A DNA stretch of 23,705 bases from IMG/VR virus record IMGVR_UViG_3300042691_008999, positions 1 to 23,705 of that record; one strand, written 5' to 3'. A model generated the notes under the pieces. The model was given only the letters and a program-made list of their open reading frames with translations. It was not told the DNA's origin and did not search any database. The stretch is from a virus. Shown here in pieces: positions 14,399-21,656 of this stretch. Both the position numbers and the translations under genes were made by a program. The first letter of the stretch is position 1, and each line of letters begins with the position of its first letter.

Positions 14399-14413
14399 GA
14401 GTTTGGTAAAAAA

Positions 14414-14638
14414 TTACTTTTTCTTTTCGTCCTTCTTGGCAGGTGCCTTTTCTGGAACTTTAGTGCCTTCGTGTTTCTGATGTACCTTTATTGTTTTGCA
14501 AACTTCTTTATCTTTACCTGTTTTAGCATCTTTCTGCATTACACAAACTTTCTTTGTTTCTGGTTTAGCTGGCTCATCTGCTGCCATTGCAACAGTAGCG
14601 AATGATGCTGCCATTACTAGTGCTAATAATTGTTTCAT
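14414..14638 (-). CDS. Small secreted (periplasmic) protein
   Basis: 74 residues with a textbook Sec signal peptide (MKQLLALVMAASFATVAMA, likely cleaved before ADEP). The mature part is about 55 residues, very Lys-rich, with two cysteines (KKVCVMQ, KEVCKTI) that could form a disulfide in the periplasm, and a tail EKAPAKKDEKKK. I do not recognise a family. Secreted phage proteins of this size may modify the envelope, block superinfection or help lysis; the position beside the lysis region favours an envelope role, by inference only. Confidence 0.75.
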   Translation of the reverse strand: MKQLLALVMAASFATVAMAADEPAKPETKKVCVMQKDAKTGKDKEVCKTIKVHQKHEGTKVPEKAPAKKDEKKK

Positions 14639-14649
14639 ATTTTTTTTCC

Positions 14650-14763
14650 TTATTTTTTAAATGAGGCTAAAATTTTAGCCTGTATAGTTTTTGCGAATTC
14701 TGGCTGTGGAAAATTCCATCCAATAAATGCGCCTAATGCTAGCCAAAAAAGTGTTTCTAACAT
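14650..14763 (-). CDS. 37-aa single-span membrane protein
   Basis: Short gene MLETLFWLALGAFIGWNFPQ, then PEFAKTIQAKILASFKK. It has one membrane segment (about 4-18) and a basic C-terminal tail. AGGAG lies 8 nt before ATG. It fits exactly between the 185-aa-type membrane protein and the secreted protein, with small gaps. I recall similar tiny proteins (GWNFPQP-x-WA type) in T4-like aquatic phages. Function unknown; a lysis accessory or envelope protein is possible. Confidence 0.75.
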   Translation of the reverse strand: MLETLFWLALGAFIGWNFPQPEFAKTIQAKILASFKK

Positions 14764-14777
14764 ATTTAAATCTCCTT

Positions 14778-15326
14778 TTAGAGTTCTGGTTGTTCTGGTT
14801 GTACAGGCATTAATTTTCCTGTGCTACTCATCGTCGGTGCCGGTGCTGCCGCGCCAAACGGACTAGTTGGTGCAGTTGGTGCACCGAATGCACTAGTAGT
14901 TGCAGGTTTATTAAAACTTAGGTTAGCACCTCCGAAACTAGCACTAGCACTAAATCCTCCACCTGATGACGGTGGTGTGCTTGATGGAGCTGAACTTACA
15001 GTAGGAGCTCTTGTTGCTGCCTCTAAGGCTTTCATTTTAGCATCCTTATCGTTACCAGCAAGCATAATACCTGATAAAGTTCCTGTTAAGAAAGTAGCGA
15101 TAGGAATAATCAATTCAAAAAACTTTTGATCGATTGGGCTAATGGCATTTAAAGGCTGTGTAACAAAAATAATCGAATAAAGAACAACAAAAACAATTCC
15201 TGTTAATGTTAGTGCTAAACAAATACCTATGAAGAACTTTAGTCGAGCCATTAACTGCTCTTCAGTATAGATAAAGTGTTCTCCTGTATCTTTATCCTCT
15301 TTTTTAAATCTTGATAACAGTTCCAT
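14778..15326 (-). CDS. Two-span membrane protein with Pro/Ala/Ser-rich tail
   Basis: 182 residues from the chosen start (MELLSRFKKEDKDTGEHF), preferred because AAGGA lies 8 nt upstream. An in-frame ATG three codons earlier is too close to that site. Two hydrophobic segments (FFIGICLALTLTGIVFVVLY and FELIIPIATFLTGTLSGIML) flank a short loop. A long low-complexity tail rich in Pro, Ala, Ser, Thr and Gly follows (SAPSSTPPSSGGGFSASASF, FGAPTAPTSPFGAAAPAP). The start shares bases with the previous stop (TAATG). The topology would allow a holin or antiholin role near the endolysin, but the long tail is unusual for one. Confidence 0.75.
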   Translation of the reverse strand: MELLSRFKKEDKDTGEHFIYTEEQLMARLKFFIGICLALTLTGIVFVVLYSIIFVTQPLNAISPIDQKFFELIIPIATFLTGTLSGIMLAGNDKDAKMKALEAATRAPTVSSAPSSTPPSSGGGFSASASFGGANLSFNKPATTSAFGAPTAPTSPFGAAAPAPTMSSTGKLMPVQPEQPEL

Positions 15327-15607
15327 TATTTGCATCCTTTATTATCTAGTGTTACTGGAGTTGGTTTTGTTGCTAGAGATACTTCCCCGTCTTTGGGAGG
15401 TCCTAATCTAGGGTCTCTGCCACCTTTAAAAATATGTTCTGGACATGTTCTAGTTACATCGCATAAAGGTAATTTGCACATATCTTTATCCCAGTTTGCA
15501 GGATTCTGGCAAGGATAGCGGAAACTATCTCCACCAAATATGGCTAAGCCCAAGGGTAGTGCTAGTAGAAATACTACCCACTTGAATAATTTTAGATCTG
15601 CGTTCAT
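15326..15607 (-). CDS. Membrane-anchored Cys-containing protein (93 aa)
   Basis: The start MNADLKLFKW is chosen because GAAGGAG lies 4 nt upstream; an ATG seven codons earlier has none. A single N-terminal hydrophobic segment (VVFLLALPLGLAIFGG) could be a signal anchor. The rest should be periplasmic, with five cysteines (YPCQNPANWDKDMCKLPLCD, TRTCPEH, and a Cys near the C-terminus), suggesting disulfides. It contains GGRDPRLGPPKDGEVSLATK. No family recognised. It overlaps the next gene in a TAATG. Confidence 0.7.
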   Translation of the reverse strand: MNADLKLFKWVVFLLALPLGLAIFGGDSFRYPCQNPANWDKDMCKLPLCDVTRTCPEHIFKGGRDPRLGPPKDGEVSLATKPTPVTLDNKGCK

Positions 15608-15674
15608 TGCGCTCCTTCTCTCGAACATTAACTACAAACTTATTTACCCAAAATTTGGATAAAAATACGCTCAA

Positions 15675-15917
15675 CTATTTGTTGTTATTTTCGCTATCTT
15701 TTTTTGGTCTAGAAAACTTTTCGGATGCTGTAAATCCTAGCCCTGCAATAACAATGTACATCATAGCTTCATACACGTTAGGGTCTACTTTCTTATCCCA
15801 GACTAAATCCCCGATAAATCCAGCCGCACACAGTAAGAAAGCCGCAACAGTCACAGCTCTTTTGCTACTAATTCCGTCATCAGTACCATCGGTAAACATA
15901 CTGTGTAGCAATCCCAT
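15675..15917 (-). CDS. Two-span membrane protein, holin candidate
   Basis: 80 residues from ATG 15917 (MGLLHSMFTDGTDDGISSKR). An in-frame GTG four codons earlier (15929) overlaps the previous stop, has no ribosome binding site and is less likely. Two hydrophobic segments (AVTVAAFLLCAAGFIGDLVW and EAMMYIVIAGLGFTASEKFS) are joined by a short charged turn, and a charged C-terminus (RPKKDSENNNK) follows. Size and topology match small phage holins with two spans. It lies directly after the endolysin and spanin genes, which supports this. Other phage membrane proteins share the layout. Confidence 0.7.
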   Translation of the reverse strand: MGLLHSMFTDGTDDGISSKRAVTVAAFLLCAAGFIGDLVWDKKVDPNVYEAMMYIVIAGLGFTASEKFSRPKKDSENNNK

Positions 15918-15929
15918 TTTATATCTCAC

Positions 15930-16196
15930 TTATTTTACGCTGTCGAAATTTTGCTTTTGTGTATCGTACCACTCTTTCCACAATTCGTTTTTAAATTGAC
16001 ATTCGTGGTATTGGCTGTAATTTTCAGTAACTATCTTTAACACTTCACTAAACTTCTCAGTACCTGCCGGTACTTCTTTTAAATTAGGGCACAATTCTAA
16101 TAATTCTTTAGGTGCTTCTGGGAATGTTCTTTTAACAGGTGTAGCGATACAGCCCGATAGTAAAATCACAGAAGTTAAAATTAATAGGTATCTCAT
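15930..16196 (-). CDS. Rz1-like outer-membrane lipoprotein (o-spanin candidate)
   Basis: 88 residues. A short signal sequence MRYLLILTSVILLSGC has a lipobox L-S-G-C, so C16 should be lipidated. The mature part is 72 residues, Pro-containing near the start (ATPVKRTFPEAPKELLELCP), then helical. O-spanins pair with an inner-membrane coiled-coil partner to fuse membranes at lysis. The start overlaps the stop of the Rz-like gene by 4 nt (ATGA), which is typical of spanin pairs, and AAAGGA lies 7 nt upstream. A generic phage lipoprotein is the alternative. Confidence 0.75.
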   Translation of the reverse strand: MRYLLILTSVILLSGCIATPVKRTFPEAPKELLELCPNLKEVPAGTEKFSEVLKIVTENYSQYHECQFKNELWKEWYDTQKQNFDSVK

Positions 16197-16663
16197 TCTT
16201 TAGTCCTTTCGGGTTTTTTGGCCGCCTCATTTAAAATATTAACAGCCTCCGGAGTTACCTTACATTGTGCATCTACTACTTTTTCAACTTCCTTGATCTT
16301 TTCTTGTACAATTACTTTAGTATCGGTTATTACTTTTACTCGATCCTTATATTGTACAACTATTTTTTCATTGATCTGTTTAGCCTTTTCTTCTGACTCT
16401 TTGACCTTAGCTTCGAGTTCCGCTACACGTTCTCGCCATGCCATTTCAACACCGTATCCGCCTTTAAAATAAAGACCAGCTACAAGTAACACAGCACTGA
16501 TGATTTGTAGTATTAGATGATAAGGTGCAAGTGCAGGAAACCAACGAACAACACGGTGGATAATGAAGAAGGATAAAAATGCACTAACAGCTCCAGCAAC
16601 TAATAAAATATTAACCGCATAAACAAGAACACTATCAGGAATCCAACTCATTAGCCAAAACAT
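16193..16663 (-). CDS. Rz-like inner-membrane coiled-coil protein (i-spanin candidate)
   Basis: 156 residues. Two hydrophobic regions (SVLVYAVNILLVAGAVSAFL and LILQIISAVLLVAGLYF) are followed by a long charged helix rich in Glu/Lys/Val (RERVAELEAKVKESEEKAKQ, VIVQEKIKEVEKVVDAQCKV) that should form a periplasmic coiled coil. Classical Rz has one membrane span; here there are probably two or three. Its place between the GH19 endolysin (1-nt gap) and a lipoprotein gene (4-nt overlap) is the main evidence for an i-spanin. AGGA lies 7 nt before ATG. Confidence 0.75.
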   Translation of the reverse strand: MFWLMSWIPDSVLVYAVNILLVAGAVSAFLSFFIIHRVVRWFPALAPYHLILQIISAVLLVAGLYFKGGYGVEMAWRERVAELEAKVKESEEKAKQINEKIVVQYKDRVKVITDTKVIVQEKIKEVEKVVDAQCKVTPEAVNILNEAAKKPERTKE

Positions 16664-16664
16664 A

Positions 16665-17291
16665 TTAGATTCCTAAAACATGTAATGCGTGGTTATAATG
16701 CTTGATGCGATCTTCTAAACCAATAGTACCGCCGTTAATGCGTTTTGTTAGTGTTAGGATATCGCCTTTATCGGCCCACTGGTTTAAATTATTTGTTTCC
16801 CAGAACCAGCAAGCTGATTGTACAGCACCTTCAAATGTTTCTAGATATTCGGCTGCTTCTTCTACAGGAATTTCTAAGCTGGCAGCAAACCATGTATAGT
16901 TTTCTTTACCAGTTAATTGAATTAGACCACGACCGCAGTAACGGAAGCCATCACCGCTTGCTTCGTCACCGTTGCCCATACGATTACCGTAGATTCTATT
17001 AGCAATCTTAGCTGGTTGCTTTTCGTATGCTCGTGCTTCGTCTAGTGTTTTAAAGTATTTAGGAAAAACTTTTACTAAACTTTCTGCTTTATAATTTAAG
17101 TTTTCTTTTAAGAATTTAAACCCGCCTGACTCATGAGCACACTGGGCAATGAAGGCCGCAACACGTTGTGGAGTATTAATTTCATATTCAGGAAGAATTT
17201 GAGATACTGCATCATACCATTGATCGACATACGGATTGCCTTTGATCATTTCTGCTAAGTGTTCTTTTTTAAAGTCGAATTTAAAACTCAT
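16665..17291 (-). CDS. GH19-type endolysin (chitinase-class lysozyme)
   Basis: 208 residues. Core of the GH19 family: FIAQCAHESGGFKFLKENLN with candidate catalytic E54 and E63, KIANRIYGNRMGNGDE, FRYCGRGLIQLTGKENYTWF (117-135), and RINGGTIGLEDRIKHY near the end. In phages this fold cuts peptidoglycan glycan chains during lysis. There is no signal peptide, so export through a holin is expected. The start overlaps the previous stop (TAATG), with GGAG 8 nt upstream. Downstream are the spanin and holin candidates. Confidence 0.94.
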   Translation of the reverse strand: MSFKFDFKKEHLAEMIKGNPYVDQWYDAVSQILPEYEINTPQRVAAFIAQCAHESGGFKFLKENLNYKAESLVKVFPKYFKTLDEARAYEKQPAKIANRIYGNRMGNGDEASGDGFRYCGRGLIQLTGKENYTWFAASLEIPVEEAAEYLETFEGAVQSACWFWETNNLNQWADKGDILTLTKRINGGTIGLEDRIKHYNHALHVLGI

Positions 17292-18019
17292 TATTGTTTC
17301 TCCAAAACTACAGCGTAGTTGCTGTTTTCAAAAATAAAAACATTACCAACCTTGGTAATGTTGTAGTTACCAATGTACTTGGTTAAAAACATAACCTCAG
17401 CCATGTCTTTGTTTTCTAAAACGATAGGGCCTTTAACTGCTTCATAAACATCTTGTTTTGTTCCACTAGTTACAATTTTAAACTTTATAGTGTCGCCGAA
17501 AATTTTCTTAAAACTAATTGATTCGTCTAATAGTTTTATTTCCTCGGCAAAACTGTTAATAAAAAATTCTTGAAAGTTTTCAAGTTTATTTCTTTGAGTA
17601 GATATGCGATATGACTCTTTATCTTTAGGTATAGATGTTTCGAGATTTTCTAGAGTAGCATCTTGACTTTTAAAACTTTTAAAATATCGAAATTTAAAGT
17701 TGTCGATGCCTGTAATTTTTTCTACACCGTCTAAGACTTCTCTAATTTGATCTGCGGCATGTCTTGTTCTTTCAAATTCGACATAGACTTTGTAAGTACC
17801 GTCATCGAGTTCACCTGGACTAACATCTGCATCCAGAACAAAATCGTAACCCATTTCGATAAAGTTTTCTAAATCTTTTGCAGGATCTTCGTGATCGACA
17901 GTAAAAGCGATAACAATAATATCTTCGTCATCTCCGATTTTACTTTTGAAAGAATCAATCTCAACAATTCTGCTGACAAAATTTCTTAGATCGTATTCTC
18001 TTAGGCTTTCGTTAATCAT
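17291..18019 (-). CDS. Conserved phage protein of unknown function (242 aa)
   Basis: Acidic soluble protein, MINESLREYDLRNFVSRIVE at the N-terminus. A repeated alpha/beta layout is suggested by DIIVIAFTVDHEDPAKDLEN, FIEMGYDFVLDADVSPGELD, GTYKVYVEFERT and a C-terminal half FGDTIKFKIVTSGT...VGNVFIFENSNYAVVL. I recall a similar opening and the 'YDFVLDADxSPGE' block in T4-like aquatic phages, always without function. A ribosome binding site AAGGA lies 5 nt before ATG. It follows the 197-aa gene by 8 nt and is probably co-expressed with it. Confidence 0.8.
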   Translation of the reverse strand: MINESLREYDLRNFVSRIVEIDSFKSKIGDDEDIIVIAFTVDHEDPAKDLENFIEMGYDFVLDADVSPGELDDGTYKVYVEFERTRHAADQIREVLDGVEKITGIDNFKFRYFKSFKSQDATLENLETSIPKDKESYRISTQRNKLENFQEFFINSFAEEIKLLDESISFKKIFGDTIKFKIVTSGTKQDVYEAVKGPIVLENKDMAEVMFLTKYIGNYNITKVGNVFIFENSNYAVVLEKQ

Positions 18020-18027
18020 AATATTCC

Positions 18028-18621
18028 TTACGCAGTTGGCATAGGAGCGCCACCTGCCGGTGCTCCAGGAATTCCACCTGCCGGTGCTCCAGGCATTCCA
18101 CCTGCCGCCGGCATTGGTGCAGCCGGCATCGGAGCTGCCATTGCACTAGGAGCCGAACTTCCTGTTTTGTTTTCTTCAGTTGTCTGATGTTCGTTCTTCA
18201 TCTTTTCCATGTATCCTCGATACATATCAAACGCAACTTTTTTAGGCATCTGTATTTCAACAATCCAAATAGGTTTTCGATCTAGTTTACCTTTTTTAGT
18301 TCCAGGACGATAATCGTCAGGACTTTTAATTTCTCTTGGCTCAACTAAGTGACTGCGCTCGTATTTGATCTTGCACCCTAGATCTTGTAATCGTTTAGCG
18401 GCTATTGGATTAGGCATCTTTTCCTTTGGCCACATAAATCCTGCTGTGATCCAATGACGGTCAACCTGTGGGCCGTAGCATAGTTCGCCGTCCTCCCAGT
18501 TTTCGTAGGCATAAATGTCTAGCTCGTCGATAACACGTTCAAAGTCTTTTAGTACAGCAAGACTTGAGTTGTTTTCGTAAAGATCGCTAACGTTCCTAAT
18601 AATGTCTAAAATATCGTACAT
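18028..18621 (-). CDS. Conserved phage protein with Pro/Ala/Gly-rich tail (197 aa)
   Basis: N-terminal 150 residues form a folded domain: MYDILDIIRNVSDLYENNSS, VIDELDIYAYENWEDGELCY, GPQVDRHWITAGFMWPKEKM, KPIWIVEIQMPKKVAFDMYR. I recall this domain from T4-like aquatic phages, function unknown. The last 45 residues are low complexity with AAPMPAAPMPAAGG and GAPAGG units. It is the first gene left of the divergent phoH region and shares a transcript with the next genes. Confidence 0.8.
   Translation of the reverse strand: MYDILDIIRNVSDLYENNSSLAVLKDFERVIDELDIYAYENWEDGELCYGPQVDRHWITAGFMWPKEKMPNPIAAKRLQDLGCKIKYERSHLVEPREIKSPDDYRPGTKKGKLDRKPIWIVEIQMPKKVAFDMYRGYMEKMKNEHQTTEENKTGSSAPSAMAAPMPAAPMPAAGGMPGAPAGGIPGAPAGGAPMPTA
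18050..18115. repeat. Tandem 24-27-bp repeats encoding Gly/Pro/Ala units
   Basis: CCACCTGCCGGTGCTCCAGG recurs and gives GAPAGG repeats in the C-terminal tail of the 197-aa protein. Confidence 0.75.
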
Positions 18622-18776
18622 GTTGGGTTCCAGAATATTCTATACTTATTTAGCTGGATCAAAATCATAACATAACAGTTTACTTTTTAGCGTAGAGGTT
18701 AAATATTTTTGTAGGACCTCTGTAGTTTTCCGGGCGGTCGCTACAAGTCCTGCTTTTATAGTAGGAGCTAACCTAG
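18622..18776. promoter_or_regulatory. Divergent intergenic region with alternative hairpins upstream of phoH
   Basis: The longest gene-free stretch (155 nt). It has a 10-bp palindrome AGAATATTCT (18632-18641). On the plus strand, stem 1 pairs AGAGGT (18694-18699) with ACCTCT (18716-18721). Stem 2 pairs AGGAC (18713-18717) with GTCCT (18747-18751) and GTAG (18722-18725) with CTAC (18741-18744). The stems share bases and exclude each other. The phoH ribosome binding site AGGAG is at 18763-18767. On the minus strand a weak TATAGA (18644-18639) with TGATTT 17 nt upstream could serve the 197-aa gene. No clean promoter for phoH is seen. Confidence 0.45.
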
Positions 18777-19493
18777 ATGAGTAAAAGAGTGAAGAAACGC
18801 TTTACATCAGAAGTTAAAGTAATTGATTTTGAACCATATCTTCCGCAGAGAAAACAGCGAGTTTTTATACAGGCTCGCAATCCCAACCAAAAGCTCTATT
18901 TGCAAAAATTACAAGACGAAGAAAAAAGCATAGTTTTTGCTATCGGGCCAGCCGGTACGGGTAAAACCATGATTGCTGTACAGCATGGTATTAAACTTTT
19001 TCAGGAAGGTATAGTTGACAAGATCATTGTTACTAGACCCGCCGTTTCCGTAGATGAAGACTTAGGATTCTTACCAGGTGACTTGAATGAAAAGATGGCA
19101 CCGTGGACAAGACCTATTTTTGACGTTTTTGGAGAGTATTATCAAAAGAAAGATATCACAAAGATGCTAGAGGAGGGCACTATAGAGATATCACCGTTAG
19201 CCTATATGCGTGGCCGTACGTTTAAGAACGCATACATTGTTGCAGATGAAATGCAAAATGCCACACAGAATCAGATGAAGATGTTACTAACACGTTTAGG
19301 AGAAGGATCTAAAATGGTAGTAACAGGAGACCTAGCACAAGCAGATCGATTAAAAGATAATGGTCTGATTGACTTTTGTAGTCTATTAGGAGGGAATGCC
19401 TACAAACATATTGACATTGTACAATTTGATGCTAAGGATATTGAAAGACATGAAGCCGTCAAGGAGGTGTTAGAAATTTACGGCGATAGTTAA
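18777..19493 (+). CDS. phoH: PhoH-like ATPase
   Basis: 238 residues, the only plus-strand gene. Walker A GPAGTGKT (57-64), a TRPAVSVDEDLGFLPGD block, and Walker B AYIVADEMQN (152-161) with the following QMKMLLTRLGEGSKMVVTGD identify the PhoH family. PhoH genes are frequent in aquatic phages, often discussed in connection with phosphate stress, but their biochemical role remains uncertain (ATPase with possible RNA-related function). ATG is preceded by AGGAG at 9 nt. The gene converges with the dCMP deaminase gene at a shared terminator. Confidence 0.95.
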   Translation: MSKRVKKRFTSEVKVIDFEPYLPQRKQRVFIQARNPNQKLYLQKLQDEEKSIVFAIGPAGTGKTMIAVQHGIKLFQEGIVDKIIVTRPAVSVDEDLGFLPGDLNEKMAPWTRPIFDVFGEYYQKKDITKMLEEGTIEISPLAYMRGRTFKNAYIVADEMQNATQNQMKMLLTRLGEGSKMVVTGDLAQADRLKDNGLIDFCSLLGGNAYKHIDIVQFDAKDIERHEAVKEVLEIYGDS

Positions 19494-19495
19494 GA

Positions 19496-19519
19496 AAAAG
19501 GGCTCCTAAGAGCCCTTTT
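19496..19519. terminator. Bidirectional terminator between phoH and dCMP deaminase
   Basis: A 10-bp perfect stem AAAAGGGCTC/GAGCCCTTTT with loop CTAA gives an A-run before and a T-run after on both strands. It lies 2 nt after the phoH stop and overlaps the last codons of the deaminase gene. Confidence 0.92.
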
Positions 19520-20030
19520 CTATTTGTTCTACAGTTATTCCCGACGCTTGGAGAAATTTGATCCCCGCATCATCTCTATAGTTTTCACCATAGTAAACAC
19601 GATTAATCCCAGACTGATAGATAAGTTTGGCGCAATCGAGGCAAGGAGCGTGAGTAATGAAAATATCAGCACCAAGCCCAGACTCAGTACTGCGAGCCAA
19701 TTTTGCGATAGCATTTGTTTCAGCATGTAGTACCTCCGGTTTAGTTTTTAAACGATACCTTTTAGTAAATGCTTGATCAAGGTCACACCAATCTGTAAAA
19801 GGCCACTGCTCTTCAATTTCATCAGGATTCAGCCAACCGCCTGCATCTCTACTCATGTATTCTCGATTTTCACAGTTGTTGTCCCAACCTGCAGGCATTC
19901 CATTATAGCCAATACTAATAATCCTGTCATCTTTAACAACAATAGCACCTACATGTAATCTTTGTGCATGACTAAGCTCTGCGAATGTAGCCGCAGTTTT
20001 CATGTACGCATTTTTTAATTTTGTTTTCAC
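19506..20030 (-). CDS. cd: dCMP deaminase
   Basis: 174 residues. Converts dCMP to dUMP, feeding dTMP synthesis. Zinc-site motifs are HAETNAIAK (102-110, H102 ligand and E104 proton shuttle) and PCLDC (129-133, C130 and C133 ligands). The upstream GYNGMPAGWDNNC block and the insertion before the HAE motif are typical of the T4-type enzyme. The start overlaps the gp44 stop by 4 nt. It ends within the terminator shared with phoH. Confidence 0.95.
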   Translation of the reverse strand: MKTKLKNAYMKTAATFAELSHAQRLHVGAIVVKDDRIISIGYNGMPAGWDNNCENREYMSRDAGGWLNPDEIEEQWPFTDWCDLDQAFTKRYRLKTKPEVLHAETNAIAKLARSTESGLGADIFITHAPCLDCAKLIYQSGINRVYYGENYRDDAGIKFLQASGITVEQIEKGS

Positions 20031-20941
20031 AGAGCTGCCAATCTAATTAATGTTGCCGCAAGATTAATTTCTGGATCGATAACCAATGTGTGGTCAACTA
20101 GTCCTTGTTTAATAATAAGGATAGCTTTATTCTGTCGATCTTCATCCCCGAAAATTGCTATGTTATCATAAAGCCAACGATAAATCTCTTCCATTTCTTC
20201 TGGCCGTGCCTGACTACATACTAATTTACGAGCTTCGCTAATTTTACCTGCTTTGAACAGTTCAACCATTTGTATTTTATAGTCAGCTTCGCCTGTGTCA
20301 CCTTTTTCTGGACTGTGTAATTTACCGTCCATACTGTTCATTTGTACCATATTGATGCATTTACGCAGATCCGGATATGTAGCACGAACAAATGTATCTA
20401 GCGTGTCCAGATCGAACTCCACATTCTCTTCAACAAGAATAGTAGCAACACGAGCGGTAAACTCAGTAATATCCGTTCGCTCAACGTGAAATCCTTGACA
20501 TCGTGAATGTAAAGCAGGGATAATGCGATTAGGGTAGTTACAGGTGAGGATGAAACGAGCAGTTGTATGATACTCTTCCATGACCCCACGTAACGCCGCT
20601 TGAGCATTCGGACTAAGATAATCAGCTTCATCTAATAATACCACCTTAAAGTCTCCAAACGGAATCATTTGGACAAAGTTAACAATTTTATCGCGAACAT
20701 CTTCTACAGAGTTTGTCCTTGATGCGTTTATTTCTAATATGTCTAAAGGATTGATATCTAATTCGTTAAACAATATTTTTGCCAGTGTTGTTTTACCAAT
20801 GCCAGCATTACCGCTGAATAACAAATGCGGGATCGTTCCTTCTTTGACCCAACGCTCAACTTGTTCTTTTTGGTGTGCATCTCTAAAAACATATCCGTCG
20901 ATTTTTTTAGGACGATATTTTTCTACCCATAATTCTTTCAT
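20027..20941 (-). CDS. 44: Sliding clamp loader large subunit (T4 gp44-like, RFC family)
   Basis: 304 residues. AAA+ ATPase that opens the gp45 clamp on primed DNA for the polymerase. The N-terminus LWVEKYRPKKIDGYV is the RFC box. It has Walker A GNAGIGKTT (44-52), Walker B VVLLDEAD (100-107), a sensor 1 region FILTCNYPNR, and the SRC motif (146-148). The C-terminal collar domain is present. Overlaps of 4 nt join it to the membrane-protein gene before and the dCMP deaminase gene after. The usual partners gp62 and gp45 are not in the window. Confidence 0.95.
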   Translation of the reverse strand: MKELWVEKYRPKKIDGYVFRDAHQKEQVERWVKEGTIPHLLFSGNAGIGKTTLAKILFNELDINPLDILEINASRTNSVEDVRDKIVNFVQMIPFGDFKVVLLDEADYLSPNAQAALRGVMEEYHTTARFILTCNYPNRIIPALHSRCQGFHVERTDITEFTARVATILVEENVEFDLDTLDTFVRATYPDLRKCINMVQMNSMDGKLHSPEKGDTGEADYKIQMVELFKAGKISEARKLVCSQARPEEMEEIYRWLYDNIAIFGDEDRQNKAILIIKQGLVDHTLVIDPEINLAATLIRLAAL

Positions 20942-21213
20942 TTAGTTGCCTCAGTTGTTTGTTTTTTTAAACGAATCGTTTCTAAGTGCTTGATCAGTTG
21001 ATCATATTCTTCTTGATTCACAGAATATAAATTATCGCTCATGTTATGATGACCGCTGAAGATACTGAAACTCTCTCTTGTAAAAATAGTAACAGGCTTC
21101 CAATGTTTGTGTACGATATTATTGATGAACACTAATCCACATAGTAATACTATCGAACCAAGAGTGAACAGGATTGATCCAACTAACCATAAACTTGCTT
21201 GTTCTAAACTCAT
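20938..21213 (-). CDS. Small single-span membrane protein (91 aa)
   Basis: One N-terminal membrane segment (about 8-32, WLVGSILFTLGSIVLLCGLV) is followed by a soluble tail of about 60 residues (HHNMSDNLYSVNQEEYDQLI, KHLETIRLKKQTTEATK). I do not recognise it. It is joined by 4-nt overlaps to the cytidylyltransferase gene before and gp44 after. Confidence 0.7.
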   Translation of the reverse strand: MSLEQASLWLVGSILFTLGSIVLLCGLVFINNIVHKHWKPVTIFTRESFSIFSGHHNMSDNLYSVNQEEYDQLIKHLETIRLKKQTTEATK

Positions 21214-21656
21214 TTATTTTCTGCCTTTACTATAAATTTTTCTGCTTCAGCATCGATTACACGTTGTCTTAGTTCAGTTGTAGAGAATGTGTGTTCTCGT
21301 TTGTTAAAATAAAACTTAATACCTTTTGTGATACATTCTTGTCTTCCGGTAAATCCACGATGTTCATATTCTTCTCCTAATATTCTAACATTTATAGGAT
21401 AAGAAAGCAAGATATCCACTAGATCTTTTTCCGTAGCATATACTACTATTTCGTCTACATACTTACAGGCCTGTAATTGTACATATCTTTCAAATATGCT
21501 TTGCACAGGTTTATTTTTTTCTAATGGACGATCAATAGTTGGATCTGTTTGTAGTCCTACGATTAAGTAATCGCATTGTGCCTTAGCTTCTTTGAGCATA
21601 ATAATATGTCCAGCATGAAACAGATCAAATGTTGAACAAGTAAAACCTACTTTCAT
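21210..21656 (-). CDS. Cytidylyltransferase (glycerol-3-phosphate type, TagD-like)
   Basis: 148 residues. Starts at once with the nucleotidyltransferase fold: MKVGFTCSTFDLFHAGHIIM (HAGH 14-17), then LQTDPTIDRPLEKNKPVQSI, ERYVQLQACKYVDEIVVY and HTFSTTELRQRV (122-133), the equivalent of the RTxGISTT signature. The length and layout fit CTP:glycerol-3-phosphate cytidylyltransferase. Related enzymes act on other sugar or alcohol phosphates, so the substrate is uncertain. In a phage it could feed envelope, glycan or nucleotide-linked modification. It belongs to the five-gene chain with 4-nt overlaps and is unrelated in architecture to the longer HxGH protein at 7345-8484. Confidence 0.88.
   Translation of the reverse strand: MKVGFTCSTFDLFHAGHIIMLKEAKAQCDYLIVGLQTDPTIDRPLEKNKPVQSIFERYVQLQACKYVDEIVVYATEKDLVDILLSYPINVRILGEEYEHRGFTGRQECITKGIKFYFNKREHTFSTTELRQRVIDAEAEKFIVKAENK

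Noticed and set aside
15630-15645. GTAAATAA before the 93-aa gene as a late promoter
   Set aside because: Two mismatches to the late box; too weak in AT-rich sequence.
18622-18776. tRNA or known small RNA in the divergent gap
   Set aside because: No cloverleaf, no anticodon or T-arm pattern; only short hairpins are visible.
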